Origin: Streptomyces sp. CA-278952
GTDB lineage: Bacteria; Actinomycetota; Actinomycetes; Streptomycetales; Streptomycetaceae
Reading direction: 5' to 3'
Assembly: GCF_028747205.1 (NCBI RefSeq)
Contig: NZ_CP112880.1
Span: forward strand, 6,917,501 to 6,981,500
Length of the DNA stretch: 64,000 nucleotides
Part shown: one piece after another, positions 19,583 to 31,515 of the stretch
Position numbering within the stretch: position 1 is the first letter of the stretch
Layout: each line of letters starts with the position of its first letter
The notes under the pieces: generated by a model
Told to the model about the DNA's origin: nothing
Database searches by the model: none
Seen by the model: the letters and a program-made list of their open reading frames with translations, nothing else
Program-made: the position numbers and the translations under genes

Positions 19583-21325
19583 ATGACTGAGTATGGCCGG
19601 GGCCCCGGCTCCGAACCGTGGCATCCCGAGGACCCCTTGTACGGGGACCAGGGATGGGGAGGCCAGCAGGCCGCCCACGGCCAGGGCCAGTACGGCGACC
19701 AGCAGCAGTCCTATCCGCAGGACCCGTACGCCCAGCAGCACCAGAACCAGCACCAGTACCAGGACCACCAGCAGTACCCGCAGCAGCAGCCGTACGACCA
19801 GCATCAGCAGTACGGGCAGCAGCAGAACCACCAGCAGTACGGCACGCCCCAGCAGGACCCGTACGCCCAGCAGCCGGGTGCCCAGCCGCAGTACAACGGC
19901 GGCTGGGACACCGGGCAGCAGGCCGCCATGCCGTACGGGGCCGAGCCCCAGGACCCGTACGCCCAGCAGCCCGGCGGCTACGACGCGTCGCAGGACTACT
20001 ACGGCACCCCTGAGGCCTACCCTCCGCCGCAGCCCCCGGGCCGCCGCGACGCCGTGGCCGAGCCGCAGCAGCAGCCGACGGAGTGGGACCCGGACGAACC
20101 GCAGGAGGAGACGCACCCCTTCTTCACCGGTGCGGACGAACCGGCAGGCCGCGAGCCGCGCGACGACGACGACCCGGACGGCGACGGTTCGCGCGCCTCG
20201 CGCCGCGATCGCGGCGGCAGCGACCGCCGGGGCGGCAAGGGGAAGAAGAAGAGCCGCAGCGGCGTCGCCTGTCTGGTGGTCTCCGTCGTCCTGGTCGGCG
20301 GCCTCGGCGGAGTCAGCTACGTCGGCTACACCTTCTGGCAGGAGCAGTTCGGCGCCCCGGCCGACTACGCGGGGACGGGCACGGGCGAGGTCGAGGTCGA
20401 GATCCCCGAAAAGTCGCTCGGCTACGACATCGCCAACATCCTGCGCAAGAAGGGCGTCATCAAGTCCTCCGACGCCTTCGTCGCGGCGCAGAACGACAAC
20501 CCCAAGGGCAAGTTGCTCCAGGCCGGCGTCTACCTCCTCAAGAAGGAGATGTCCGCCGCCAGCGCGATCGAGTTGATGCTCGACCCGAAGAGCCAGAACG
20601 CGTTCGTGATCCCCGAGGGGACCCGTAACGTCGCGGTCTACGCGAAGATCGACGAGCGGCTGGGACTGGAGAAGGGCACCACGGCGAAGATCGCCAAGAC
20701 CAAGGCGGAGTCCCTGGGGCTGCCCGACTGGGTGGGCGACAACCCGGACGTGAAGGACCCGCTGGAGGGCTTCCTGTACCCGGCCGCCTATCCGGTCGCC
20801 AAGGGGTCGAAGCCCGAGGACGCGCTGAAGCGGATGGTCGCGCGGGCCAACAAGGAGTACGCGGACATCGACTTCGAGGCCACGGCCAAGAAGTTCAACC
20901 TCGACGGGCCGTGGCAGGTGCTCACGGTGGCGAGCCTGGTGCAGGCGGAGGGCCTCACGCACGACGACTTCCGCAAGATGGCGGAAGTCGTCTACAACCG
21001 GCTCGAACCCGACAACATCATCACCAACCGCAAGCTCGAGTTCGACTCCGCTTTCAACTACCTCAACAACCAGAGCAAGATCAAGATCAGCTCCAAGGAG
21101 ATCCGGACCAACCCGGATCCGTACAACACCTACTACCACGCGGGTCTCCCGCCGGGGCCGATCAGCAACCCGGGCATGGACGCCATCAAGGCGTCGCTCA
21201 ACCCGACCACGAACGGCTACATGTTCTTCATCTCGCTCGACGGCAAGAAGACCGACTTCACGAAGACCGTCGAGGAGCACGAGAAGCTGAACGACAAGTT
21301 CAAGGAGCAGCAGGGACTTGGCTGA
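19583..21325 (+). CDS. mltG: Endolytic murein transglycosylase MltG (YceG family)
   Basis: Cuts nascent glycan strands at the membrane and so sets their length, 580 residues. The cytoplasmic N-terminus (about 1-220) is an unusual Gln/Tyr/Pro-rich disordered segment with three copies of DPYAQQ and many QQ runs, followed by an acidic-to-basic stretch. One transmembrane helix follows (SGVACLVVSVVLVGGLGGVSYVGYTFW, about 224-250), then a LysM-like part and the YceG catalytic domain, with the catalytic Glu in VASLVQAEG and the signature YNRLEPDNIITNRKLEFDS and NTYYHAGLPPGPISNPG. The ATG at 19583 with AAGGGG upstream is preferred over the longer frame. aroE overlaps its 3' end by eight bases. Confidence 0.93.
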   Translation: MTEYGRGPGSEPWHPEDPLYGDQGWGGQQAAHGQGQYGDQQQSYPQDPYAQQHQNQHQYQDHQQYPQQQPYDQHQQYGQQQNHQQYGTPQQDPYAQQPGAQPQYNGGWDTGQQAAMPYGAEPQDPYAQQPGGYDASQDYYGTPEAYPPPQPPGRRDAVAEPQQQPTEWDPDEPQEETHPFFTGADEPAGREPRDDDDPDGDGSRASRRDRGGSDRRGGKGKKKSRSGVACLVVSVVLVGGLGGVSYVGYTFWQEQFGAPADYAGTGTGEVEVEIPEKSLGYDIANILRKKGVIKSSDAFVAAQNDNPKGKLLQAGVYLLKKEMSAASAIELMLDPKSQNAFVIPEGTRNVAVYAKIDERLGLEKGTTAKIAKTKAESLGLPDWVGDNPDVKDPLEGFLYPAAYPVAKGSKPEDALKRMVARANKEYADIDFEATAKKFNLDGPWQVLTVASLVQAEGLTHDDFRKMAEVVYNRLEPDNIITNRKLEFDSAFNYLNNQSKIKISSKEIRTNPDPYNTYYHAGLPPGPISNPGMDAIKASLNPTTNGYMFFISLDGKKTDFTKTVEEHEKLNDKFKEQQGLG

Positions 21326-22148
21326 TATGCGCCGCCGGGCCGCCGTCCTCGGTTCGCCCATCGCCCACTCCCTCTCCCCGGTCCTGCACCGCGCCGCGTA
21401 CGCCGCGCTCGGCCTCGACGACTGGTCCTACGACCGGTTCGAGGTCGACGAGGCGGCGCTGCCGGGCTTCGTCGCGGGGCTGGACCCCTCGTGGGCGGGG
21501 CTGTCGTTGACCATGCCGCTCAAGCGGGCGGTCATCCCGCTGCTCGACGAGATCAGCGCGACGGCCGCCTCCGTGGAGGCCGTCAACACGGTCGTGTTCA
21601 CCGGGGACGGGCGGCGGGTCGGTGACAACACCGACATCCCCGGCATGATCGCCGCCCTGCGGGAGCGCGGCATCGACAAGGTCGACTCCGCCGCCGTCCT
21701 CGGCGCCGGAGCCACCGCCTCCTCCGCGCTCGCCGCCCTCGCCGCCGTCTGCGCCGGACCCGTGACGGCGTACGTGCGCGGCCCCGAGCGGGCGGCCGAG
21801 ATGCGGGCCTGGGGGGAGCGGCTCGGCGTCGACGTCGTGATCGCCGACTGGGCGGACGCGGCCGCGGCGTTGAGCGCGCCGCTCGTCATCGCCACCACCC
21901 CGGCCGGTGCCACCGACGCCCTGGCCGGATCCGTGCCGGCGGCCCCGGGCATCCTCTTCGACGTGCTGTACGAGCCGTGGCCCACCGCCCTCGCCGCCGC
22001 CTGGTCGGCGCACGGCGGGGCCGTCGTCGGCGGACTCGACCTCCTCGTCCACCAGGCACTGCTCCAGGTCGAGCAGATGACCGGCCGGGTCCCGGCGCCG
22101 CTGGCCGCCATGCGGCAGGCCGGGGAAGCCGCGCTCGCGGCCCGCTGA
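21318..22148 (+). CDS. aroE: Shikimate dehydrogenase
   Basis: NADPH-dependent reduction of 3-dehydroshikimate, 276 residues. The substrate motif GSPIAHSLSPVLH is at the N-terminus, followed by LTMPLKRAVIPL with the catalytic Lys (about 67), NTVVFTGDGRRVGDNTDIPG with the second substrate Asp, a Rossmann fold (VLGAGATASSALAALA) and a C-terminal QMTGRVPAP helix. I use the TTG at 21318, 11 bases after AAGGAG and overlapping the mltG stop. An ATG at 21327 is an alternative. The overlap suggests coupling to mltG. Confidence 0.93.
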   Translation: MADMRRRAAVLGSPIAHSLSPVLHRAAYAALGLDDWSYDRFEVDEAALPGFVAGLDPSWAGLSLTMPLKRAVIPLLDEISATAASVEAVNTVVFTGDGRRVGDNTDIPGMIAALRERGIDKVDSAAVLGAGATASSALAALAAVCAGPVTAYVRGPERAAEMRAWGERLGVDVVIADWADAAAALSAPLVIATTPAGATDALAGSVPAAPGILFDVLYEPWPTALAAAWSAHGGAVVGGLDLLVHQALLQVEQMTGRVPAPLAAMRQAGEAALAAR

Positions 22149-22293
22149 CGGGCCCGCGGACCGGCGCCGCCCGTCCGTCTGCTGGACCGGCGGCCGGAAC
22201 GTGCCCCCGGTCGTGGGAGGATCAAAGGCGGCGGGCCAGGGCCGCGCACCCGGTGGCGCCGTTGGATTTCAGGCGCGAGCATGAGGAGCACCG

Positions 22294-25549
<3,256 letters not shown>

Positions 25550-25602
25550 CACCACACGGAGGCCCGTCCGCCCTCCGCGCGGCCGACGGGCACTTCGCAC
25601 CC

Positions 25603-25634
25603 TCCCGGGCCGTTCACCCCGAGACGGCCCGGGA
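25603..25634 (+). terminator. Terminator after the aro genes
   Basis: Perfect 11-bp stem (TCCCGGGCCGT at 25603-25613 with 25624-25634) and a 10-base loop, 54 bases beyond aroQ and 58 bases before the next start. Confidence 0.6.
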
Positions 25635-25691
25635 AGGTACGGTGGCCGTCCCATCAGCGTCAGTTGCAGTTACGAGACGGAGTGGCACCGG

Positions 25692-26615
25692 ATGCAGCAC
25701 GCAGCGGGGGCCCCGCTGCCGCCGCCCCACGGCCCCGGTATCGGGCACGTCGGCCGGCCGTACCAGGCCCAGCACGCCGGCCACCCCGGCCCGCCCCCGA
25801 TATCCCCGCCGCCCGGCCAGGCCCCGCCTCCGCCGCCTCCCGGCCAGGCGCCCCCGCCTCCCGGCCAGGCTCCGCCCCCGGCCCAGGGCCGGCCCCAGCA
25901 GCCTGCCGCCCCCGGCCAGGCCCCGCAGCCGGGCTGGAGCGGCACCGGACCCACGCCGCCGCCCGCCGGGCAGGTCACCGGGCACACCGGGCACGTCCAG
26001 CTGCCCCCCGGCGGCCCCGTTCCGCTGCCCGCACCGCCCGCCGAGGCAGGCACCGGCGGCGCCACGCTCGCCGTCCTGCTCATCGGCCCCGCCGGGGCGG
26101 GCAAGACCACGGTCGCCAAGCTCTGGGCGGCTCGCCGCCGGGTGCCCACCGCCCACGTCTCCCTCGACGACGTCCGCGAATGGGTCCGCTCCGGCTTCGC
26201 CGACCCGCAGGCCGGCTGGAACGACCACTCCGAGGCCCAGTACCGCCTGGCCCGGCGCACCTGCGGCTTTGCCGCCCGTAACTTCCTCGCCAACGGCATC
26301 TCCTGCATCCTCGACGACGCCGTCTTCCCCGACCGCCCGGTCGTCGGCCTCGGCGGCTGGAAGCGCCACGTGGGCCCCGGCCTGCTGCCCGTGGTCCTGC
26401 TGCCCGGCCTGGAGATCGTCCTGGAGCGCAACGCCGCCCGCAGCGGCAACCGCAGGCTCTCCGACGAGGAGGTCGCCCGCATCCACGGCCGGATGGCCGG
26501 CTGGTACGGCTCCGGCCTCCCGATCATCGACAACTCCACGTACGACGTCGAGACCACCGCCCGGGTCCTGGACGACGTGCTGGCCCGCTCCATCGCGAGC
26601 CCGCCCGCCTGGTAG
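25692..26615 (+). CDS. P-loop (AAA_33/zeta-toxin-like) ATPase with polyproline N-terminus
   Basis: 307 residues. Residues 1-120 are a Pro/Gly/Gln-rich disordered segment containing runs of six, four and three prolines in a repeated PPGQAPP unit. Residues 125-300 form a small nucleotide-kinase-like P-loop domain: Walker A VLLIGPAGAGKTTVAKLWA, VSLDDVREWVRSG with a possible catalytic Asp, ILDDAVFP as Walker B and a lid-like RNAARSGNRRLSDEEV. This resembles polynucleotide- or antibiotic-kinase-like AAA_33 proteins. The substrate is unknown. The polyproline runs should need EF-P for efficient translation, and efp is two genes downstream. It is separated from the M24 gene by 125 bases. Confidence 0.83.
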   Translation: MQHAAGAPLPPPHGPGIGHVGRPYQAQHAGHPGPPPISPPPGQAPPPPPPGQAPPPPGQAPPPAQGRPQQPAAPGQAPQPGWSGTGPTPPPAGQVTGHTGHVQLPPGGPVPLPAPPAEAGTGGATLAVLLIGPAGAGKTTVAKLWAARRRVPTAHVSLDDVREWVRSGFADPQAGWNDHSEAQYRLARRTCGFAARNFLANGISCILDDAVFPDRPVVGLGGWKRHVGPGLLPVVLLPGLEIVLERNAARSGNRRLSDEEVARIHGRMAGWYGSGLPIIDNSTYDVETTARVLDDVLARSIASPPAW

Positions 26616-26740
26616 CCGTCGGCGGCCCGCCCGGCCGGGAGACCTCCCGGCGGCGGCCGGCCGCGCGGCGCCCCGGTGCCCGGACCCCGGTCGGGTGCGT
26701 TGGCCGGGCGGGGAGCCGCCCCCGCTCGTACGCTCGAACC

Positions 26741-27847
26741 ATGTCAGAGGTGCACGCCGTCCGACGCGGGCTGCTCCGCGACCGGTGCGCCGCCGCGGGC
26801 TCCGCGGCCGCCCTGGTCTCCCGCCCCGCCAACGTCCGCTATCTCGCGGGCGGAGCGCCGCCCGGTGCCGTGCTGCTGCTCGGCCCCGGCGAGGACGTTC
26901 TGCTCTGCCCCCGCGCCCCGACCGGTGAACCCGCCCACGGGCGGCCCGACGAGGCGCTCCGGATCGACCTCCTGCCCGTCCCGGACGGGGACCCGGTGGT
27001 CACCGCGGCCGGCCTCGCCGCCTCGGCGGGCGCCGATTCGCTCGCCGTCGAGGAGCACGATCTGACCGTGGCCCGGCATCGAGCCATGGGGAAGGCCGCC
27101 CCACGCCTGATCCTGGCCGATCTGGGCTTCACCGTGGAGCAGCAGCGGATCGTCAAGGACGAGGAGGAGATCGGCTGCCTCCGGATCGCCGCCGAGATCA
27201 CCGACCAGGCCCTCGGCGAACTCCTCGAATCGATCCTGGTCGGCCGCACCGAACGGCATCTCGCCCTGGAACTGGAGCGCCGCCTGGTCGACCACGGGGC
27301 GGACGGCCCCGCCTTCGCCACCTCCGTGGCCACCGGCCCCAACTCCGGCCAGGGCCGCCACCGGCCCTCGGACCGCAGGGTGGAGGAGGGGGATTTCCTC
27401 TCTGTCCGCCTCGGCGCGAGCTACCACGGCTACCGCTGCGAGATCGGCCGGACCTTCGTCATCGGCACCGCCCCCGCCGAGTGGCAGATCGAGCTCTACG
27501 ACCTCGTTTTCGCCGCTCAGCGGGCCGGCCGGGAAGCCCTGGCGCCGGGGGCCGCCTATCGGGACGTGGACCGCGCCGCCCGTCATCCGCTGGAGTCGGC
27601 GGGGCACGGAGAGGGGCTTCAGCCGAGGACCGGGCACGGTGTGGGCCTGGAAATCGAGGAGGACCCGCAACTGGCACCGACAGCCATGGGTAAACTGGAC
27701 GCTTGTGTGCCGGTCACCGTCGAACCGGGGGTCCACCTCCCGGGCCGGGGCGGTGTCCGGATCGATGACACGCTCGTCGTGCGCCCCGAGGCGGACGGCG
27801 GACCCGAGCTACTCACCATGACGACCAAGGAGCTGCTCGCGCTCTAG
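26741..27847 (+). CDS. M24 (Xaa-Pro aminopeptidase-like) protein with altered active site
   Basis: 368 residues with the creatinase-like N-terminal domain (1-150) and the pita-bread peptidase fold (155-368). Compared with PepP/PepQ, several metal ligands are changed: the first Asp is Arg223 ([11 protein letters not shown]), the second Asp is Glu234 (CEIGRTF), His299 is kept (TGHGVG), the proton-shuttle His is Glu306 (EIEEDP), Glu328 is kept (VTVEPGVH) and the last Glu is Asp342 (RIDDTLVV). A dinuclear metal site is therefore unlikely, so it is probably a pseudoenzyme or has another role. It lies 50 bases upstream of efp, a pairing of M24 protein and EF-P seen in many bacteria, and probably shares its transcript. 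Confidence 0.85.
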   Translation: MSEVHAVRRGLLRDRCAAAGSAAALVSRPANVRYLAGGAPPGAVLLLGPGEDVLLCPRAPTGEPAHGRPDEALRIDLLPVPDGDPVVTAAGLAASAGADSLAVEEHDLTVARHRAMGKAAPRLILADLGFTVEQQRIVKDEEEIGCLRIAAEITDQALGELLESILVGRTERHLALELERRLVDHGADGPAFATSVATGPNSGQGRHRPSDRRVEEGDFLSVRLGASYHGYRCEIGRTFVIGTAPAEWQIELYDLVFAAQRAGREALAPGAAYRDVDRAARHPLESAGHGEGLQPRTGHGVGLEIEEDPQLAPTAMGKLDACVPVTVEPGVHLPGRGGVRIDDTLVVRPEADGGPELLTMTTKELLAL

Positions 27848-27897
27848 CGCGCATCCTCGGTCGTTCCACCAGCTTCAGTCCAGGAGATTCCGCAACC

Positions 27898-28464
27898 GTG
27901 GCTTCCACGAACGACCTCAAGAACGGCCTGGTGCTCAAGCTCGACGGAGGCCAGCTCTGGTCCGTCGTCGAGTTCCAGCACGTCAAGCCCGGCAAGGGCC
28001 CCGCCTTCGTGCGCACCAAGCTCAAGAACGTGCTCTCCGGCAAGGTCGTCGACAAGACGTTCAACGCCGGTGTGAAGGTCGAGACGGCCACCATTGACCG
28101 CCGAGACATGCAGTTCTCGTACATGGACGGCGAGTACTTCGTCTTCATGGACATGGACACCTACGACCAGCTCATGGTCGACCGCAAGGCCGTCGGCAAT
28201 GCCGCCAACTTCCTGATCGAGGGCTTCACCGCCTCCGTCGCCCAGCACGAGGGCGAGGTGCTCTACGTCGAGCTGCCCGCCGCGGTCGAGCTGACGATCA
28301 AGCACACCGACCCGGGCGTCCAGGGCGACCGTTCCACCGGCGGCACCAAGCCCGCCACGCTGGAGACCGACTACGAGATCGGTGTGCCGCTCTTCATCAG
28401 CACCGGCGAGAAGATCAAGGTCGACACCCGCTCGGGCGACTACCTCGGCCGGGTGAACAGCTAA
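27898..28464 (+). CDS. efp: Elongation factor P
   Basis: Relieves ribosome stalling at consecutive prolines, 188 residues, three KOW/OB-like domains. The functional loop reads [16 protein letters not shown] (about residues 29-44), with the tip Lys in PGKGPA, the form that in actinobacteria is thought to work without the modifications used in E. coli (family knowledge). The C-terminus [11 protein letters not shown] is typical. The GTG start has AGGAGATT upstream. nusB follows two bases after its stop, so they are almost certainly coexpressed. Confidence 0.98.
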   Translation: MASTNDLKNGLVLKLDGGQLWSVVEFQHVKPGKGPAFVRTKLKNVLSGKVVDKTFNAGVKVETATIDRRDMQFSYMDGEYFVFMDMDTYDQLMVDRKAVGNAANFLIEGFTASVAQHEGEVLYVELPAAVELTIKHTDPGVQGDRSTGGTKPATLETDYEIGVPLFISTGEKIKVDTRSGDYLGRVNS

Positions 28465-28466
28465 CC

Positions 28467-28898
28467 GTGGCTGCCCGGAACAAGGCCCGCAAGCGCGCCT
28501 TCCAGATCCTCTTCGAGGCCGACCAGCGCGGTGAGTCCGTGCAGAGCGTGCTCGCGGACTGGGTTCGGCTCTCGCGGACCGACGACCGTCAGCCGCCGGT
28601 CGGTGAATTCACGATGGAGCTCGTCGAGGGGTACGCGCAGTACGCGGACCGGATCGACGACCTCATCGTCACCTACGCCGTGGACTGGGAGATCGACCGC
28701 ATGCCGGTCGTCGACCGGTCCATCCTGCGGCTCGGTGCGTACGAGCTGATCTGGATGGACGAGACCCCGGACGCCGTGGTGATCGACGAGGCCGTCCAGC
28801 TCGCCAAGGAGTTCTCCACCGATGACTCCCCGTCCTTCGTGAACGGCCTGCTGGCCCGTTTCAAGGACCTGAAGCCGAACCTCCGCCGGGAGCAGTAG
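28467..28898 (+). CDS. nusB: Transcription antitermination factor NusB
   Basis: All-helical RNA-binding protein that joins NusE (S10) on boxA RNA for rRNA antitermination, 143 residues. Landmarks are RNKARKRAFQILFEADQRG at the N-terminus, DRMPVVDRSILRLGAYEL near residue 75 and the C-terminal VIDEAVQLAKEFSTDDSPSFVNGLLARF. The GTG start follows efp at 2 bases. A strong terminator lies 34 bases downstream, closing the operon. Confidence 0.97.
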   Translation: MAARNKARKRAFQILFEADQRGESVQSVLADWVRLSRTDDRQPPVGEFTMELVEGYAQYADRIDDLIVTYAVDWEIDRMPVVDRSILRLGAYELIWMDETPDAVVIDEAVQLAKEFSTDDSPSFVNGLLARFKDLKPNLRREQ

Positions 28899-28931
28899 CC
28901 CCCGGCCGCGACGGTTCGGTCGCACACACCA

Positions 28932-28967
28932 CGAAGGGCCCACGGTCAGCCGACCGTGGGCCCTTCG
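28932..28967 (+). terminator. Terminator after nusB
   Basis: Perfect 15-bp stem (28932-28946 with 28953-28967) around a 6-base loop CAGCCG. The bldD gene ends on the opposite strand at 29125, so it may also stop leftward transcripts. Confidence 0.85.
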
Positions 28968-29124
28968 TCGTACCCGGGAGCCCGCACCGGGCCCGTCGTC
29001 CACGGGCAGGGGTGCGGACACGGGAACGCCTGGTGGGCGGGGCACGGAAACGCCGGGCGGGCGGGGCCCGAAGGTCCCCGCCCGCCCGGCGGCACGTTTC
29101 TGCTGGGGGTCCTGCCCCGCTCGC

Positions 29125-29625
29125 TCAGCCCTCGTCGTGGGAGACCGCGCGGCGCGCGTCCGCGTCCAGCACGCCCCAGCTGATGAGCTGCTCCGTGAGC
29201 ACGGAAGGCGACTGGTCGTAGATGACGGCGAGCGTGCGCAGGTCGTCCTGGCGGATCGAGAGCACCTTGCCGTTGTAGTCACCGCGCTGGCTCTGGATGG
29301 TCGCCGCGTAGCGCTGCAGCGGACCTGCCTTCTCCGGCGGGACGTGGGCGAGGCGCTCCAGGTCCAGGACGAGCTTCGGCGGCGGCTCGGCGGCCCCGCC
29401 CGGCGTCGTACCGGGCAGCAGCTCCTGCACCGGGACCCCGTAGAAATCCGCCAGCTCGGCGAGGCGCTGTACGGTCACGGCACGGTCGCCGCGCTCGTAC
29501 GAACCGACCACGACGGCCTTCCAGCGCCCCTGGGACTTCTCCTCCACGCCGTGGAGGGAAAGGCCCTGCTGGGTGCGGATGGCACGGAGTTTGGCCCCGA
29601 GCTGTTTTGCGTATTCGCTGGACAT
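29125..29625 (-). CDS. bldD: Developmental master regulator BldD
   Basis: Represses sporulation genes during vegetative growth when bound to cyclic di-GMP, 166 residues. Residues 1-79 are an XRE-type helix-turn-helix (YAKQLGAKLRAIRTQQGLSL, VGSYERGDRAVTVQRLAEL). The C-terminal domain carries the complete cyclic di-GMP motif RGD-x8-RQDD at residues 114-128, so tetramer-of-dinucleotide binding should be intact. It corresponds to S. coelicolor SCO1489. It is transcribed away from pyrR, and the 222-base gap holds a palindrome likely to be its autoregulatory site. Confidence 0.98.
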   Translation of the reverse strand: MSSEYAKQLGAKLRAIRTQQGLSLHGVEEKSQGRWKAVVVGSYERGDRAVTVQRLAELADFYGVPVQELLPGTTPGGAAEPPPKLVLDLERLAHVPPEKAGPLQRYAATIQSQRGDYNGKVLSIRQDDLRTLAVIYDQSPSVLTEQLISWGVLDADARRAVSHDEG

Positions 29626-29672
29626 ATGGCTCCCCGGACGCTGGAACAGTGTGCGGCTCCGCCGCGTGGCTG

Positions 29673-29692
29673 GTAACTCACTGTGAGGTTAC
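29673..29692. promoter_or_regulatory. Candidate BldD autoregulatory site
   Basis: The 20 bases GTAACTCACTGTGAGGTTAC contain the perfect palindrome CTCAC-T-GTGAG with near-symmetric flanks GTAA/TTAC. The core is related to the BldD half sites AGTGA and TCAC. It lies 48 bases upstream of the bldD start. BldD is known to repress its own promoter, so this is the expected site. Confidence 0.55.
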
Positions 29693-29800
29693 GCAGCGTT
29701 ACTTGGATGCGTCAAGCCGAATGGTCCGGACCGGCACCTCCCGGGGGCGGGGTCAGGGCCGAGCGCAAGCCCTGGTAGCGTGGATGACGCAATTTCGACG

Positions 29801-29837
29801 TCCTTTAACGATCCGTCCCGTGAGGCGGAGAAGGAGG
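29801..29837 (+). ncRNA. PyrR-binding RNA loop overlapping the pyrR ribosome binding site
   Basis: The leader folds as CCG (29813-29815) with CGG (29826-29828), a bulged U, then CC with GG closing the loop CGUGA, giving the PyrR-recognised UCC-N-G-N-GAGG pattern. The B. subtilis element has CAG-U-CC-AGAGA-GG-CUG, so the stem differs by compensatory changes while the loop core is kept. A lower stem CCTT (29802-29805) pairs with AAGG (29831-29834), part of the pyrR Shine-Dalgarno AAGGAGG (29831-29837). Bound PyrR should hide the ribosome binding site, as reported for mycobacterial pyrR. Confidence 0.75.
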
Positions 29838-29847
29838 TCCGTTTCTT

Positions 29848-30432
29848 ATGGACGCACAGCACGACGACACCGGCAACGCGGCACGCCCCGTTCTCGAGGC
29901 CCCCGACATCGCCCGTGTTCTGACCCGTATCGCCCACGAGATCGTCGAACGCGCCAAGGGCGCCGACGACGTGGTGCTGCTCGGCATCCCGACCCGGGGC
30001 GTCTTCCTCGCCCGTCGGCTGGCCGAGAAACTCCAGGAGATCACCGGCCGGAAGACGCCGGTCGGGTCTCTCGACATCACCATGTACCGCGACGACCTGC
30101 GGATGCGCCCGGCGCGCGCCCTGGCCCGTACCGACATCCCCGGCGAGGGGATCGAGGGCAGCCTGGTCGTCCTGGTCGACGACGTGCTCTTCTCCGGCCG
30201 CACGATCCGCGCCGCCCTCGACGCGCTCGGCGACATCGGCCGCCCGCGCGCGGTGCAGCTGGCGGTCCTCGTCGACCGCGGCCACCGGGAACTCCCCATC
30301 CGCGCGGACTACGTCGGCAAGAACCTCCCCACGTCGCTGCGGGAGACGGTCAAGGTCCAGCTCGCCGAGGAGGACGGCCGCGACGCCGTGCTGCTGGGCG
30401 TCAAGCAGGCCACCCCCGCGGACACGCAGTAG
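29848..30432 (+). CDS. pyrR: PyrR, UMP-sensing regulator / uracil phosphoribosyltransferase
   Basis: 194 residues of the type I PRTase fold with the PRPP loop [22 protein letters not shown] (split here, about residues 107-128), the upstream [25 protein letters not shown] region and the basic RNA-binding residues expected in PyrR. PyrR binds UMP and a leader RNA loop to shut down pyr expression and can also convert uracil to UMP. It is the first gene of the pyrimidine cluster and carries its own binding loop directly in front. The ATG has a perfect AAGGAGG 10 bases upstream. pyrB starts 94 bases after the stop. Confidence 0.96.
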   Translation: MDAQHDDTGNAARPVLEAPDIARVLTRIAHEIVERAKGADDVVLLGIPTRGVFLARRLAEKLQEITGRKTPVGSLDITMYRDDLRMRPARALARTDIPGEGIEGSLVVLVDDVLFSGRTIRAALDALGDIGRPRAVQLAVLVDRGHRELPIRADYVGKNLPTSLRETVKVQLAEEDGRDAVLLGVKQATPADTQ

Positions 30433-30526
30433 CCCGAGCCCTCCCGTACGGCCCCTCGGGGACGTACGGCCGCTCCCGCGCGCCCGCATGCCTGAAACTC
30501 CCTCCAGCAACCCGGAGAACCCCCAG

Positions 30527-31513
30527 ATGATGCGTCACCTCATCTCGGCCGCCGACCTCACCCGCGACGACGCCGTCCTGATCCTCGACACCGCCGAGGA
30601 GATGGCCCGGGTCGCGGACCGGCCGATCAAGAAGCTTCCCACCCTGCGCGGCCGTACCGTCGTCAACCTCTTCTTCGAGGACTCGACCCGCACCCGCATC
30701 TCCTTCGAGGCGGCCGCCAAACGGCTGTCCGCCGACGTCATCAACTTCTCCGCCAAGGGCTCGTCCGTCTCCAAGGGCGAGTCCCTGAAGGACACCGCGC
30801 TGACCCTGGAGGCGATGGGCGCCGACGCCGTCGTCATCCGGCACGGCGCCTCCGGAGCCCCCTACCGGCTCGCCACCTCCGGCTGGATCGACGGGGCCGT
30901 GGTCAACGCCGGCGACGGCACCCACGAACACCCCACCCAGGCCCTGCTGGACGCCTTCACGATGCGCCGCCGGCTCGTCGGCGCCGACGCCGGGCTCGGC
31001 CGCGACCTGGACGGCCGCCGCATCACGATCGTCGGCGACATCCTGCACAGCCGCGTCGCCCGCTCCAACGTCCACCTGCTCACCACGCTCGGCGCGCACG
31101 TCACCCTGGTGGCCCCGCCCACCCTGGTGCCCGTCGGCGTCGAGAAGTGGCCCTGCGACGTCAGCTACAGCCTCGACGACGTGCTGGCGAAGTCCGATGC
31201 GGTGATGATGCTGCGTGTGCAGCGTGAACGGATGAACGCCGCGTACTTCCCGACCGAGCGCGAGTACTCCCGCCGCTACGGCCTGAACGGCGACCGCATG
31301 GCGAAGATGCCCGAGCACGCCATCGTCATGCACCCCGGCCCGATGGTCCGCGGCATGGAGATCACCGCCGAGGTCGCCGACTCCGACCGCTGCACGGTCG
31401 TCGAGCAGGTCGCCAACGGCGTCTCCATCCGCATGGCCGTGCTCTACCTGCTGCTCGGCGGCTCCGACACCGCACTGTCCGCCGCCCCCGCCCGTACCGA
31501 GGAGAACAAGTAA
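30527..31513 (+). CDS. pyrB: Aspartate carbamoyltransferase catalytic chain
   Basis: Joins carbamoyl phosphate and aspartate, 328 residues. The carbamoyl-phosphate site is [19 protein letters not shown] (about residues 45-63) and [12 protein letters not shown], the aspartate side has [13 protein letters not shown] and [15 protein letters not shown], and the C-terminus has [12 protein letters not shown]. No regulatory pyrI gene is visible. I use the ATG at 30527 because GGAG lies 9 bases upstream and family members start [11 protein letters not shown]. An ATG at 30488 would add 13 polar residues. pyrC follows after 2 bases. Confidence 0.96.
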   Translation: MMRHLISAADLTRDDAVLILDTAEEMARVADRPIKKLPTLRGRTVVNLFFEDSTRTRISFEAAAKRLSADVINFSAKGSSVSKGESLKDTALTLEAMGADAVVIRHGASGAPYRLATSGWIDGAVVNAGDGTHEHPTQALLDAFTMRRRLVGADAGLGRDLDGRRITIVGDILHSRVARSNVHLLTTLGAHVTLVAPPTLVPVGVEKWPCDVSYSLDDVLAKSDAVMMLRVQRERMNAAYFPTEREYSRRYGLNGDRMAKMPEHAIVMHPGPMVRGMEITAEVADSDRCTVVEQVANGVSIRMAVLYLLLGGSDTALSAAPARTEENK

Positions 31514-31515
31514 CC

